Shown here piece after piece: positions 1 to 11,309 of a DNA stretch of 64,000 bases (positions are counted from its first letter, which is position 1; every line of letters begins with the position of its first letter). Source of the stretch: Histoplasma ohiense (Eukaryota; Ascomycota; Eurotiomycetes; Onygenales; Ajellomycetaceae); the NCBI GenBank assembly GCA_017607445.1, contig JAEVHH010000006.1:2542001-2606000 (forward strand). Direction: 5' to 3'. The notes beneath the pieces are model-generated. The model searched no databases and was not told where the DNA came from. It was given only the letters and a program-made list of their open reading frames with translations. The position numbers and the translations under genes are program-made.

Positions 1-2234
1 GCAATTGCTATCTCAGAGAATAGTGATTGAGGCAGCAAGGATTCTATTCTGAGAGCTCTTACTCTAGTAGTTATAATACTTCCCACTCATTCAGCAGCTC
101 TGTTCTGTTCATGGATATATTCTGAAGAGTATTTGATATCTAGATCTAGTTCAATTACCCAGTTCTTAAAAATATCAGATTCTTTGATTCCTTTCTCATT
201 GTCAATTCATATGATCTTCATTTCACAATCAAATTGGTGTTTAATCCACTTTAAAACTTTGTTGAAAGTCTTTCTTATATCAGATTTTCTCAAGGCTGTC
301 ACTGCAATATGGAAATGAAGATAATCACATACAAAATGTATGAGTCATTGTTCTCCATTGTAGCAGTATGAAGGTCCTTGCACAATATCAGCATGGAGTT
401 GTTTGAAGAGTAGTTTTGATCATATATATGGACAGTGTGATATTTGATTCTTAGCTTTAGCAAGTTGACAAGATTCACAAAGTTCTTTGTCCTCTGTATC
501 TGTATTCTTCACAATATCTTTAATATCTGATATCTGAATCTCTTTGGCATCAGTTGGTAGATGTTCAATTGCTCTCATTGAGAGGTGTTCAAGATGTTGA
601 TGCCAGATGTTGATGGATGCTGTAGAACTCTTCAGAGTGTAGAAGAAAGAAGTTGATCTTGATATCTTAGTAGATTCTATTGGATTGCTAGTTGGGGCAA
701 TATTAGCAAGCACTAAGGCATTCTCACTAGTTCTGTGATATTCAGTAACTAGCAGTCCATCATACACTTCTATATGAGTGAAGATTGAGTCATCACTAAT
801 TCTCTGCAATTTAAATGATTTGCCATCGAGATAGATTCCTTCTATATGATAACAGGGTTTCCAAGCGATTAGATTGGTGTGTGAGAATGGAATGTATGCA
901 GCATTCTTAAGAATAACTTTGAACTGCTTTTCTAGACTGTTGATCATATATGTTCAAACAGTTTCATATCTCTTAACTTTTGTTGTCAAATCATCTGTAT
1001 AAACTTGCTCTTCTGACAGTTTGAACATTAGGAATCTAGATCGATTATTGCAGATGTGATGCTCAGCACCAGTATCAAATATTCAGAAATCTTGAAGATA
1101 TGAGTGTTGATTGAAAGAAGAGCTCTCAATGTTCACATTTAGACATCTTGTTAATTGATCGACAGGTATGATATCAGAAGTGATCGAAGATTGATCAGTA
1201 GAATGATTGATAGAATGATCAATAGAGTGATTGTTAATCAGTTCTTGATCTTTTAGAACCATTCCTCTCAGTGTTGATTCTATCATCTCAGCATTAGAAG
1301 CAGCTGCCTTGCTTATTGCTGCATCTATCTTCTTCTTGATATCTTCATTTTTAAGTGTCTCATTCATCTTCTTATGTTGTTGCTCATTCTCCTTCCATCC
1401 TTCTGGTCTCTGACTTGGATTGAGATAATAACATTTGATTCAGAAATGTTTAGAATCACAGACACAAGTTTTTGATTTCAATTGTTCTGCTTGTCTGTCA
1501 TTAAAGATAGCAAGATTGAACACAAGCAGTTCTGATTTGCTGTATTTCTTTTTGTGATATTCAGAACAGAAGTCATTGATTACATCTGCAAAGAAGAAGT
1601 TCTCTTTATCTTCTATCTCAACTTCTCTCTTTTGAATGAAAGTGTATGGATTATCAATTGACATATTGATATGGAAGAAATCCTTCCATATATTGAAGGT
1701 GTCATCTATACCAGAATACTTGATTTCTGTTTCAATCAGAGTCCAGGCATCTAATCACTGATCAAGATTCTGTTTAGATAGCTTCTGTAAGTTCTGATAT
1801 TTCCTTCATATCTCATACTGACAATCAGCTGTTCTAGGTGATAATCTTTTCTTGAGAGCAATTAGAAGATCCTTCACATCAATGTGATCATTTTCAGAAG
1901 TTGCTATCTCTAGTTCACTGACTGTCACTGTTCTGAGAATCTCCTGCCTGATCTTGCTAACATCTTTGAGTTTGCTTTGATAGATGTTGGTATCATTGTT
2001 ATATTTGATATTCTCCATCTCTCATTTAATCTTTGCTTCCAAGGTATGCTCTGTAGGGAACTCTGGGGGAGTAGATCTAGATATTTCACTCATTCTATTG
2101 AAACTTTTCTCACTAATCAGATCTAGTACTTGAAGTTCTGTGGCAAGTTCTAGTATCATCTTGTATCATAAGTTTCAGTTCTTGGAAGAATTCAAAAAGA
2201 GTGTTGTCTTTAACAATGAATTTTCCACTGACAT
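1..2234 (-). pseudogene. copia gag-pol polyprotein, degenerate and partial
   Basis: The open stretches 1806-2018, 1440-1664, 1083-1367, 420-947 and the complement of 1-420 are consecutive parts of one polyprotein in the copia order. The start is put at the ATG at 2234, just inside the 5' LTR. A Gag segment near 2160-2190 reads SKN-stop-NL-stop-YKM, where copia Gag proteins have Trp. The protease reads stop-IFDTGAEHHIC, where the family has Trp before the IxDTGA motif. The pre-integrase has WHQHLEHLS and CESCQLAK, and the integrase core follows at the left edge. Stops are TGA, at positions expected to be Trp. The reading frame is otherwise preserved over more than 2 kb, so decay was by point change rather than indels. 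It is not expected to make protein. Confidence 0.82.
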
Positions 2235-2505
2235 CTTGGTTGTTGTATATAGATATAAAGCCGATATAGAGTTGAACAGATAATTGATATAGAATTGGAT
2301 GGATATAATCAATATTGAGTCATACAAATGTAATCAATATATAATATGCCATTATCTCTCACCGATATATAAGTTGATGAGGATTGGATAGATATAGATA
2401 TAGATATCAAGATATTAAGATAGATATAGATAGATATCTTTGCCAATAAGGAGGTTGGTATGGATAGATATCAATAGAATTAGATAAGATAAATAGCTAT
2501 AGATA

Positions 2506-2523
2506 GCAACCCAGGCTCATAAC
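2506..2523 (-). other. primer binding site matching the initiator tRNA-Met anticodon arm
   Basis: Directly next to the LTR end, the plus strand reads CAGGCTCATAAC, nearly the anticodon stem-loop of initiator tRNA-Met with its CAT anticodon. The element RNA, transcribed from the minus strand, would pair with that part of the tRNA. Drosophila copia and yeast Ty5 are known to prime from the same tRNA region, so half-tRNA priming is inferred here. Confidence 0.65.
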
Positions 2524-2770
2524 TGTCGGAACTGAATAAGTCTGAATATTGCCTCAATTACTGAATATCAACAAAAATGAATTGAATTGCTTATTCTAAT
2601 TCTGATAATTACATGACATTTAGGCAGTATTTATAGGGAAGAGTATGCTCGCTTACATGATCAAGATATTGTTGAGTAATAGTTGATCATTGGTAAGTTT
2701 TAAACATGGTGACATTTCATGTTATTTCAGAATCTTCAATAATATAACTTACCAAGTTCTTGATCCGACA
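2524..2770 (-). repeat. copia 5' LTR (247 bp)
   Basis: The segment begins TGTCGGA and ends TCCGACA, a perfect 7-bp terminal inverted repeat with the TG...CA ends of an LTR. It contains a TATA-like stretch near 2630 and abuts the primer binding site at 2523. The partner LTR is outside the window. Confidence 0.75.
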
Positions 2771-3883
2771 TATACTGATTTCATAAAATAAAGAAAAAAA
2801 TGAAATATTTGTATATTATTATTATTATTCTTCAATTATAGATGTATACAGTCAGTGACTATGACATCTATCTGAAATACTTCAGAATTTTTCAAATCAA
2901 GAATATTCTAATATACAAAAACAATTTGACACATGCATTAACAGAATTCCAGCTCAGAATCAAACAACTATTCAAACTATTCAATTCAATTGAAATATTT
3001 GTATAGAAAATGAAATAAAACTATAAATCTATTGCAGATGATTCAGCTCAGTCAATAAAATGTCTCTATAGATATTACAATTCTGATTAAAAAATTTGAA
3101 AAATAAAAAATAATATAAATAAGCTATATAAATCTGTAAAATGAATTCAATGAAATGATATTACTTTTTTTCTTTTTTTTAATAATTAGTGTCAATTTGA
3201 AATAACAGTTTTTTATATATTCAAAGATCTCTATTTTAACATCTGAAGATGATATTCTATAGACAATGAAGAAAAAACAGTAGCAGTAGAAAAATTAATT
3301 GAGAAATTATAGAATCTCTAAATATATCTAATTTAATATACATTTTTTATTATTCTCATTCAGCAGAATAGTCAACTGACTGATATTTATAATTCAAAAG
3401 AATGTAATATACAGCTGATTATATAAGAATATGAAATTTCTGAGATTAATATCAACTGTAGAAAAAGACTACTCTTGAGACTTGTTGATTATCATTACAA
3501 AATATAAACAGACTGAAAACTGACAGCAAATTATACTAAATGAATATAAAGAATATAATTATATAAATACAGTTGAGAACATCTGTAAAGAAAAAAAAAT
3601 TGAAGATTAATATCAGAGCTGTATAGACTGCAGAGCCAGCTGTTGAGCTGACTGTTCAATCTCTTTGTAAATTTAATGAAATACACATGAGATCACATGA
3701 GATCATATTACAGTATTTTTTACACAGAAAAGTTGGTTTTTCTATAATATAAAAAGAGAAAGAGAGAATACTAAATGAATATAAAAAATGTAAATACAGT
3801 AGAGAACATCTGTAAAGAAAAGAATGAAGATTAATATCAGAGCTATACAGACTGCAGAGTCAGCTGTTGAACTGATTGTTCAA
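2771..3883. repeat. AT-rich tract with a duplicated LTR-like repeat
   Basis: No coding sequence is recognisable. From about 3612 a ~228-bp block starting AATATCAGAGCTGTATAGAC runs to about 3835 and then starts again with the near copy AATATCAGAGCTATACAGAC. The second copy is interrupted at 3883 by the solo LTR and resumes at 4547. The two copies differ mainly by C/T and G/A changes. The block includes a TATA-like TTTTTCTATAATATAAA segment, so it may be part of a third LTR family. Confidence 0.5.
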
Positions 3884-4546
3884 TGTAATGAGTGTACTTC
3901 GATTAACAATCTAGCACTATTCTAATACAGATTACAAATTGATTAAGAAAAGAAAGAGAAAAGAAATCAGAAGAAAAGGTCATACAAAGAGGGTTCTTAT
4001 AGAGGGAATTTCAGAATGAAAGAATATCAGAAGCTGCTCCACAATGGAGTATGAAGCAGAAGAATGTTAAGAGCTATATAAAAGAATTGTTAGAAACTAT
4101 ATAAGTGTAGAGTGTGAGATGGGAGAATCATTGAGAGCTATATGAAAGAATTGTTAGAAACTATATAAGTGTGAAGTGTGGAATGAGAGAATCATTGAAG
4201 ACTACATGGAAGAATTGTTAGAGACTACATGAGCACAGAGTGTGAGGTGGGAGAATCATTGAGGGCTACATGGAAGAATTGTTAGAAACTATATGAGTGT
4301 GGAGTGTGGGGCAGAAGAATCATTGAAGGCTACACAGAAGAATTGTTAGAGACTATATGAGTGCAGAGTGTGGGGTGGGAGAATCATTGAAGGCTACACA
4401 GAAGAATTGTTAGAGACTATGTGAGCATGGAACACAGAGCAGAAGAATGTTGAGGGTTACATGAGGTCACAACAGCCAGAAATGAGCAGGTGCAGGAGGG
4501 GAGTTGGTTGTGTAAGTTAATTACTAACAGGTGCTAACCTGTCACA
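3884..4546. repeat. solo LTR of the gypsy A family (663 bp) with 5-bp target duplication
   Basis: It begins TGTAATGAG and ends ACCTGTCACA, matching both ends of the 534-bp LTRs of gypsy A at 18748 and 31458. It is flanked on both sides by TTCAA (3879-3883 and 4547-4551), a target-site duplication. No internal element follows, so it is a solo LTR left by LTR-LTR recombination. It is 129 bp longer than the gypsy A LTRs because it has about six rather than four copies of an internal ~63-bp tandem unit built around GAATTGTTAGAGACTA. Confidence 0.85.
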
Positions 4547-4708
4547 TTCAATCACTTTGTGGATTTGATGGGGTGCATGTGAGATCACATGAGGTCATGT
4601 TACAGTGTTTTTTGCACAGAAAAGTTGGTTTTTCTATAATATAAAGAGAGATTGGCAGTTGCCATTCATTCATATCTGTTGGAACTGGTTTATTGTTGCA
4701 CGGCCAAC
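4547..4708. repeat. right-hand remainder of the LTR-like repeat split by the solo LTR
   Basis: After the TTCAA duplication the sequence continues the block seen at 3660-3770 (CACATGAG, ACACAGAAAAGTTGG, TATAATATAAA). It then ends TGTTGGAACTGG...CGGCCAACA just before GC content rises sharply. The ending resembles a copia-type LTR terminus but no partner was found. Confidence 0.45.
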
Positions 4709-5029
4709 ACCCTCGCGGGGTCATCGAAAGTCAATAGAAGCATGATGAGCGTTTTCAGGCTCCATTAGCAGCTGAATCAGTACGAATGATGGATTCTTCA
4801 TCACAAGGCCATGCTCTAAGCATATTCTTCTTTTCACATTTTGATACTCAGCAGGGGACGCCATTGACCAATTCTTGAGCTGATCATTTCCCACTTGACC
4901 TCCTAAGGATCCCCAGGGAATTTTACGCAGGACATTGTAGATACGCATAGCTCGCATCAAACCTACTCCGCACATGCCAACCATCTAAGCCCCTAATATC
5001 AAACAACCGAAATTGCTAAACTACTGCCC
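4709..5029. other. repeat-to-gene-island junction, no assigned gene
   Basis: Base composition changes abruptly to ordinary GC. A stop-free minus-strand stretch at 4721-4984 exists, but I recognise no family in it and see no start context or introns. It may be truncated host sequence cut by the repeat at 4708. Confidence 0.4.
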
Positions 5030-5720
5030 CCTTGGATCCTGGCCAGCAGATTCATAGCTTTCTTTGCATTAAGCGCCAATAACCGGGAACACGATCCCGC
5101 CAAATTGTGCCGAACCCCTCAGCATCTCGAACCATACGTTTGGAGGCAGTTTCCCTGGTATGCTCCCGCAAAGGTATCAGATGCGTCGGTAACGACAAAA
5201 CAGTCATACCCTTGGTCGATCGGACTAAGCGCAGCGAATGCATAAAATAGCTCTGTTAACACGCCAATACCATCTGTCAGCGGCTCATCTTTTCGTGAGC
5301 GTCTGAATAATAGTGTTCAGGTGCCACATGACAACTTTGTTTCTTCCCCGCTGCTTCGACAGCGTTGATAAATTAATTTGTCGTTCATCAAATTGATTTG
5401 GCCAGGGCGCTGAATCAGGGGAGCGTTGGGAATGGTTTCTGGAATCTCTTTGGCAATCGGGCCGTTTGGGTCAGCCTCGAACGAGGTGGCCAGAATGACT
5501 GATGTTTTAAAATACCTCGCTATTTTGCCAGGGCCATAACATTCGTGTGGAATTCACGAGGATCGAAATTACCGACCATCTGAATGAGCCTGGACTGATT
5601 GTTGACAGCGCACCAGCCGCCCCCAAAACAGATGGTAACACATGATACAAGAATATGGCTATACCTGGTGGTCGATAAACTGAAAAACGCAATTATCACT
5701 GTCATTCGTCGACAGGAGGC
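5030..5720 (-). pseudogene. isochorismatase-family (YcaC-like) hydrolase, frameshifted
   Basis: Minus-strand frames taken in order give the landmarks of a YcaC-type cysteine hydrolase: FIDHQV near 5660-5675, a stretch reading FDPREFHTNVMALAK near 5520-5560, TSVILATSFEADPNGP near 5460-5500, and GYDCFVVTDASDTFAGA near 5160-5210. These sit in at least three frames with stops between, so the gene is broken by indels. The catalytic Cys expected in the TEVCV motif is replaced: the sequence reads TELFYAFAAL. Unlike the repeats, GC content is normal, so this looks like ordinary gene decay. Boundaries are approximate. Confidence 0.65.
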
Positions 5721-7115
5721 ATGATGAATGTTGTTGGAAGAAAAGGTCAAAACCAACCCGTAATTTTGATTGAGTGAGGTGACGAATTAACCACAACGCG
5801 ACTTGCGTAAGACTTCGCTTCGGAATGTATGAATTGCCGACTCTCGTGGAGGAACTAAAAATAAAAAAAAAAAATAAAAAAAAATCCTTCAATTTAGCCT
5901 CCGGCTACGGGCTTGCATTTTCTTTTCACATTCTCACATGGCTTTGCCGTGTCAACTCGATGTTCGCATCAAGTACGCGGTGCTAGGGTTTGGTTAGCCA
6001 TGATGGCTATGGATTCCTTTTGCGGCACTGATCTTAGACAACCAACTCCATGGCAAGAACATTGATGATAATGTTTAATGAATGAACACATCAGTGATGT
6101 AAATATCTGAGGCTGGCGAGTTTCAAAGGATTGATCTCAATTGGTTGCTCGCGTAGTCGGATTTGGAGAGCCAGTTTCATTGGGGTTCCGATCATTCGAT
6201 ATCGAGAGAGCTGATGCCAAATTTGCTAGTGCTGAGGTCTGAATTTCTTATCTCTCGGCAGTCTTAGTCATAGAAGACGGCTGCGGTTGAAGGCATAAAT
6301 GTGTTTACACCGCTAACGAGGACATATGAATGCAATGGCAGACACACGTATTATCTCCAGAGGCCTTAAAGGGTACCTCACATTTACCTTGCCCCCACTT
6401 CTGCATGGGAACTGTTTGTGATACCACTCAGGGGACAATGGTACATGTACATAGGTATATTGGCACAAAGCAGGGAATAATGAGCTAAGATCTGTGCAGA
6501 TGCTGCTAGCCGTTTGCTTGTGTTGGTTGCCCGTACAGCCCAGGTACCAGCATGCGGGAGGGCTTTATTGATATCGATATGAGGGGTCCGACCATGTTAG
6601 CTCATGCTTTTGAGAAGTATCGGTTTACCATGTCGGCTGGAAATACAACCTCAGATGTATGCTCCCTGCGCAGCAGGTCAGTCCGGATTCTAGATGCACA
6701 TATAACACATGAGGTAGCGCCCAGGATATTCATACGCAACGTGATGGCATGTTTAAGTACCCAGCGAATGGCAATTGTTCAGTATTTCGTATCTTAGAGT
6801 ACATGACGGTTAAATCTCTCCAGGAGTTTGAGTTCGATGGCACAAACTAGCTAACTAAATAGAGAAAAACATCTTACCTATTTAGGCAATTCAGATGCTT
6901 CAGCTCCAACAGCCACATGGGAGATTCAGGTTTTTTCCATTCAAGTTGGATGGAATATGACAAAATCGCTTCTATGCGACAGGGAAACTATACCTACTTA
7001 ACCTAGTTGTCCTTACGGTTCTTCCACCTTCCTGTACCGCGAAATACATAGCATCCGAAGTTAGCCGTGTTCACATCGCTATCGATAGCCTAGTAGCTAA
7101 CTAACCCCGGCCAAA
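5721..7115. other. intergenic, no gene seen
   Basis: Ordinary base composition with a short A-rich run near 5859-5883. Small open frames, such as 6552-6797 on the plus strand, have no recognisable domain, intron structure or neighbour logic, and I do not call them genes. Confidence 0.5.
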
Positions 7116-8458
7116 ATGAGGACTGCGTCTCTCCCGCTCGAGTCTCTGCTTATCGTCAAGCATCCGCTTCAGAGACTGCATTCTCCCTCGCGCGGGTTTT
7201 CTGCAGTTTTACATGTCAGTGAAAGGCTTATTATATAATACCCACGCGCTTCTGCTTCTTGACTGTGTTGCGATAGCAATATAGCTTCATTCAAATAGCT
7301 ACTAGTAGCTACTGTCAGAATTGATATTGATTGATTACGCTTCCTTTTGGTTTTTCAGTTAGCTGCACTATCGAGCTTCGCTTTTTCGTTCAAATAGTAA
7401 GTGTCGGTGGTGTTCTTGGTTGGATGTATTTATATATTTTATATACATTCATACTAGTATTTACCTCTCTTCTCGGTCATGTTCTATCCCCTCCGTGATG
7501 TCCCTCATCTGATTGACGGGTTCGGGGGATAAAATGATGTTTTTAGCATCATCGACCACCCGAATTTAGCGTACGTAGCTATCCCAAATATAACATTTTC
7601 AATGAAACGATACATTCATGAACTCTGCTGATTAAAATCGATTCACAGGAGCGAGGCATACGGATGGCATTTCCAATACTTGACCATCATCGGCCTGTGC
7701 ATGGCTACACTCACAAACCTGGTGGGTCTGGCTGCAGACGTATTTTTGTCAATACGCCTGTTTGCTGTCAAGAACGTTCTCCTGGTGTGTAGCGCACCAA
7801 TGGAAGTGTTGATCAGTATTTTATATTGGGGCTTGAAAATCGTAAGGCCTCCCCCTGACAATCTTGCTTGAAGCTGCGATGCCGTATGCCTGGTCTACTA
7901 ATGATGCCTTGATTCCAGATTGATGCTAAGCTTGTAAGGCCCGATTGGGTGGAGCTATCTACGGAGGCTGGTGAGGCTCCTTTTCTTTGGTTTCGAGGCT
8001 GGATCGATTGGACTGATCCGTATCTCAAAACACTACCATAATCGCTTCGGTTATAGATATTGGATTCCATGCTATTCCAGCCATAGTGTTGGCCATCGAT
8101 CTACTGTACCTTTCGCCGCCTTGGTCTATAGGAGCTATCCCATCTATGGGATTGGCTAGCGTCATCGCGTTTGGCTATTGGTTTTGGGTGGAGAAGTGCT
8201 ACCAGTATAACGGATGGTATGTATCTCAGCTCTCATTCATATGCTTTTGATGTATGCTTAAATTCGACTTTTTATCCCAACAGGTACCCTTATCCGATTT
8301 TCGAAATGCTCACTACTGGCTGGCGAATCAATCTGTTTTTATTCAGTGCTATCCTGATGACCATAAACACTCTGTTATTGAAACACATTTATGGTCGGAT
8401 GAATGGCTTCCTCCATCCCATTTCGGGCACACATCCAAGAGATTTGAAAAAGGCTTAA
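7116..8458 (+). CDS. FAR-17a/AIG1-like multi-pass membrane protein
   Basis: Six exons fit: 7116-7214, 7359-7396, 7652-7841, 7919-7970, 8057-8216 and 8284-8458, giving 237 aa with the frame kept throughout. Family landmarks are EAYGWHFQYLTIIGL near the start of exon 3, CSAPMEVLISILYWGL at its end, DIGFHAIPAIVLAIDLLYL in exon 5, FGYWFWVEKCY, and NGWYPYPIFEML across the last junction. About six hydrophobic segments suggest an integral membrane protein. Human AIG1 and ADTRP of this family hydrolyse fatty-acid esters of hydroxy fatty acids with Thr and His; the His in GFHA is kept here, but the fungal substrate is unknown. The third acceptor (7650-7651) is the least certain boundary, because the adjacent AG would create a stop. 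Confidence 0.85.
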
Positions 8459-9165
8459 AAAACGCTCTGCGCCTATTATAACCTCTCCGCCCTTGGCGTG
8501 TGGATATGATGAAATGTTGGAGGCCCTACACAAGCCCCCATCCCACGTGACCCGCAACATATCCATGGATATTAGCTCGCCACTAGATAGATGATAACAA
8601 CCAACCAAGGTTCAACCCTCTTACATGAAATCGATCGACTTGCGTTATTATATCATCATGTCCTGCATTGCCAAATTGGGGGTAGTTCAACTTGCCGATG
8701 TCAAATCATTCCCCCATTATTTTATCTTAGTGAGAGCGCATTTGGACCTCGTTCTGGAGTTTGTTTGATGCCACTGTTAAAAACCCATGAAGAATAATAT
8801 GCAGCACAGAGCAGATGGACGCTTGATGATTATTAGCAGTAGTACATGTTTGTTTGGTTGTGGAGTTACCAGTACTTTCTCTATTATTGTGATTACGTGG
8901 TATGTCGAAACGAGCAATGGTAAATCTAGCGAATAGGCAATGAAAGGCATAGATATATCAGAATAAAACGCGAACTTCGAATAAATCATATCGGAATCAA
9001 GCTATGTTCTATATTCTGCCTTCTTCGCGGGCTGCATGCCAAGACCACCACTACGGCGCTGGTGGTGATGAAGCTCTTTTGCCCTAGTTGGCCTAATACA
9101 ATCTGGGCTCCGGCTTACATCATAATCTCCCCTTCCTCACCACCACCAGACAGACCTCACACCAC

Positions 9166-9197
<32 letters not shown>

Positions 9198-9222
9198 AAC
9201 GATCATTGCACACCCCACTAGA
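8459..9222. other. intergenic, with (AC)15 upstream of PAM17
   Basis: No gene is seen. A perfect AC dinucleotide run occupies 9167-9196, ending 26 bp before the PAM17 start codon. Such runs are common in fungal promoters and 5' leaders. Confidence 0.6.
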
Positions 9223-10271
9223 ATGCATCTCACCGTGATGAACGGGCCCTTCCGCACTGCGTCCCTGGGCAGCAGGATCCCGTGCAGTTTGAGCTCATTC
9301 ATTCTGTCAAGCTCTTCCAACATTGCTGGGGCGCCAACCTGCTCATCATTCCCCGCGTTGCACCAGCAATGCAAGTATAGCACTGCTCGATCCCCAAGAG
9401 CTCAACCACCGCAACGGCAGCAGCGCCATGCGAGTACTGGATGCAGTGGACAGCAGCTCTTCAAGTTCCAGCACAATCTGGCCTCGCGGATCCCAGACCG
9501 TTCTACCTTTGCCCTGCTTCACGTCTCCGCCGCCGCCGCCGCCGCCACTACTGCTACTTCCCCCCGTAAATTCTCCACACAAGATCCCTCGTCATCAACG
9601 AGTTCGTCCGCAAGCAGCCCATCCGCCCACAGCAGTACACCCCCCGAAAACTTGCCCCTCGATTGGAACTCCTTCTTCCGCCTCCGTGCCTCTCGCCGGA
9701 AATACTCGCTCGTCTCATCCATCATAGCATCTATTTTCAGCACTGCTGGTGGCGTGCAAGTGTTTGCAGCGAATAATATGGATTCCATAGGTGCGCAGGC
9801 TTTGGGCCTTGATCCATTCATTGTCCTAGGTTTGGCAACTGCATCTTGTGCGGCGTTGGGATGGTTACTTGGCCCGGTATTGGGCAATTCGCTCTGGGGC
9901 CTTGTACATAGGAAATATAAGGCGGCTGTCGCAGCGGTAGGTTTGGCTTTTTCTTTCCATCTCCACCCCCGCTTATCTCTGTTTCCTCCCACTCAAAAAT
10001 TTTTTGCGTCCTCATTCTTACCTCTCATTATTTTTGACTTCCATGATTTTGCCATGGCCATCGTACTGACCATCGATGCCCCTATTTTCCATAACAGAAA
10101 GAAAAGGAATTCTACAGCCGGATAAAGCGGTTCCGTGTGGACCCTTCTGCCAATTCGTACTCCAATCCAGTCCCCGATTACTATGGGGAGAAGATAGGCA
10201 GTATCCAGGGCTATCGCCAATGGCTCAAGGACCAGCGTGCCTTCAACCGAAAGAGGCGAAGTTTCCTCTGA
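9223..10271 (+). CDS. PAM17: PAM17, TIM23 import-motor subunit of mitochondria
   Basis: Two exons, 9223-9936 and 10098-10271, with a 161-nt intron (GTAGGT...AACAG), give 295 aa. Pam17 is an inner-membrane protein that supports the Hsp70 import motor at the TIM23 translocase. Family signatures are LDWNSFFRLRASRRKYSLVSS, a first membrane segment, LDPFIVLGLATASCAALGWL with GP in the second membrane segment, and the C-terminal DYYGEKIGSIQGYRQWLKDQ with a basic end. The first ~140 residues are rich in Ser, Ala and Arg, consistent with a mitochondrial presequence and a low-complexity linker that includes a (GCC)n-encoded Ala run. The intron could be missed because exon 1 reads on for 62 codons into it. 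Confidence 0.93.
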
Positions 10272-11309
10272 ACTGAGGGCAGAATCGAACCAATTCCTCG
10301 TAGAGATATATCAAAAAGCGTACTTGAAGAAGAACAAGGATATTGCGGGTACATTAGAATTTTGGCTAGGCCTGGGATTTTGGGAGTGAAGGGTTTGTGA
10401 AATGTTGTTTTATGGTCCATTCTTGTTGAGGTTATTTATTTACCTTTTGTATCACGGTGGAATGGATGATGTAGTTTTACCCAATCGTGTTCATATGTGG
10501 ACCTTGTTCTGTCTACGTCCTTTACTTTCTTTCCTTTGTTTGTTTTTATCCTATGTGGAATGCTATTTTCATATGTACGGTTGCAGACTCCCTGTCCAGT
10601 TGTTTGTGATTCTGATCCTTTCAATATCCGATTGATAAACCTGTATCATCATAACCTTGGCATTTGAGTTGGCTTAGTACGTCGGCTTCCCCGCACGCCT
10701 TCGCGGGTAGCGTCTCCAGCAGTTTTATCTTATTGCCTCTATCCATTTTGCGAATTAAAACTTCTATAAAAGGTTATTCGTTTTGTCATCCTCTCGCGCA
10801 ACTTGCGTGAGCTCCGATAAATTTTCAAGGGTGCAATTGATACCATTTATATATCTTCGCTTTCCTAAAATTGAGCAAAATAAAACGCAGAAATACGTAA
10901 GATCGAATCCAGCGTTATCAGTTTCTAGGGCGTTGACCCAACATGTCTTGCAATTCACTGGTGTGAGTAGGAGAAGGAAAAGTAATATATAAAAAAGTGA
11001 ATTATTGAAAATACGGCAGAAGCTATTTGAACTGAGACGAAATAATATGTTTTATGCATAGAGGGGGAAAGAAAAGTGTGGGGTCTCGTTGTTCAGCATC
11101 AAAGGTAGAAGATGGAAATGGAATTAATATGTCCGAACTGTAAAATGCCTTTCTTAAGAGGGAATAAAATAAAAGACTACAACCAGATTGGAAACAAGAG
11201 AGAAATAGAAAAGGGAAAACAAAAAAGGTCATAAATCGATGATATAAGCGGGTAGGTTGGAAAGAGCGTGGGTGTTGTGACTAGTAAAATGTTGGACCTG
11301 CGTAGTTGA
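10272..11309. other. intergenic between convergent genes
   Basis: This is the shared 3' region of PAM17 (plus) and the RRM gene (minus). Several AATAAA-like and A-rich segments near 10985-11230 could serve 3'-end formation. No coding region is recognised. Confidence 0.5.

Larger units (their letters stand above)
1..2770 (-). mobile_element. Ty1/copia LTR retrotransposon, 5' part; runs off the left edge
   Basis: The element lies on the minus strand, so its 5' LTR is the high-coordinate end (2524-2770). Reading leftwards come a primer site (2506-2523), a Gag start at 2234, a Gag CCHC-like knuckle near 1440-1490, a protease with the IFDTGA active-site motif near 1060-1080, a GAG-pre-integrase segment (WHQHLEHLS, then CESCQLAK) and the N-terminal integrase core, which is cut by the window edge. 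The order gag-protease-integrase before reverse transcriptase is the copia order. The reverse transcriptase and 3' LTR must lie outside the window. Base composition is very AT-rich and the frame is broken by several TGA codons. Confidence 0.88.

Noticed and set aside
9519..9992. 157-codon frame on the minus strand
   Set aside because: It is a shadow of PAM17 exon 1, with no domain and skewed composition caused by the Ala/Ser-rich coding strand.
9937..10125. 300-codon uninterrupted PAM17 frame
   Set aside because: The last 62 codons lack the conserved DYYGEKIGS end, which is recovered only after removing the intron 9937-10097.
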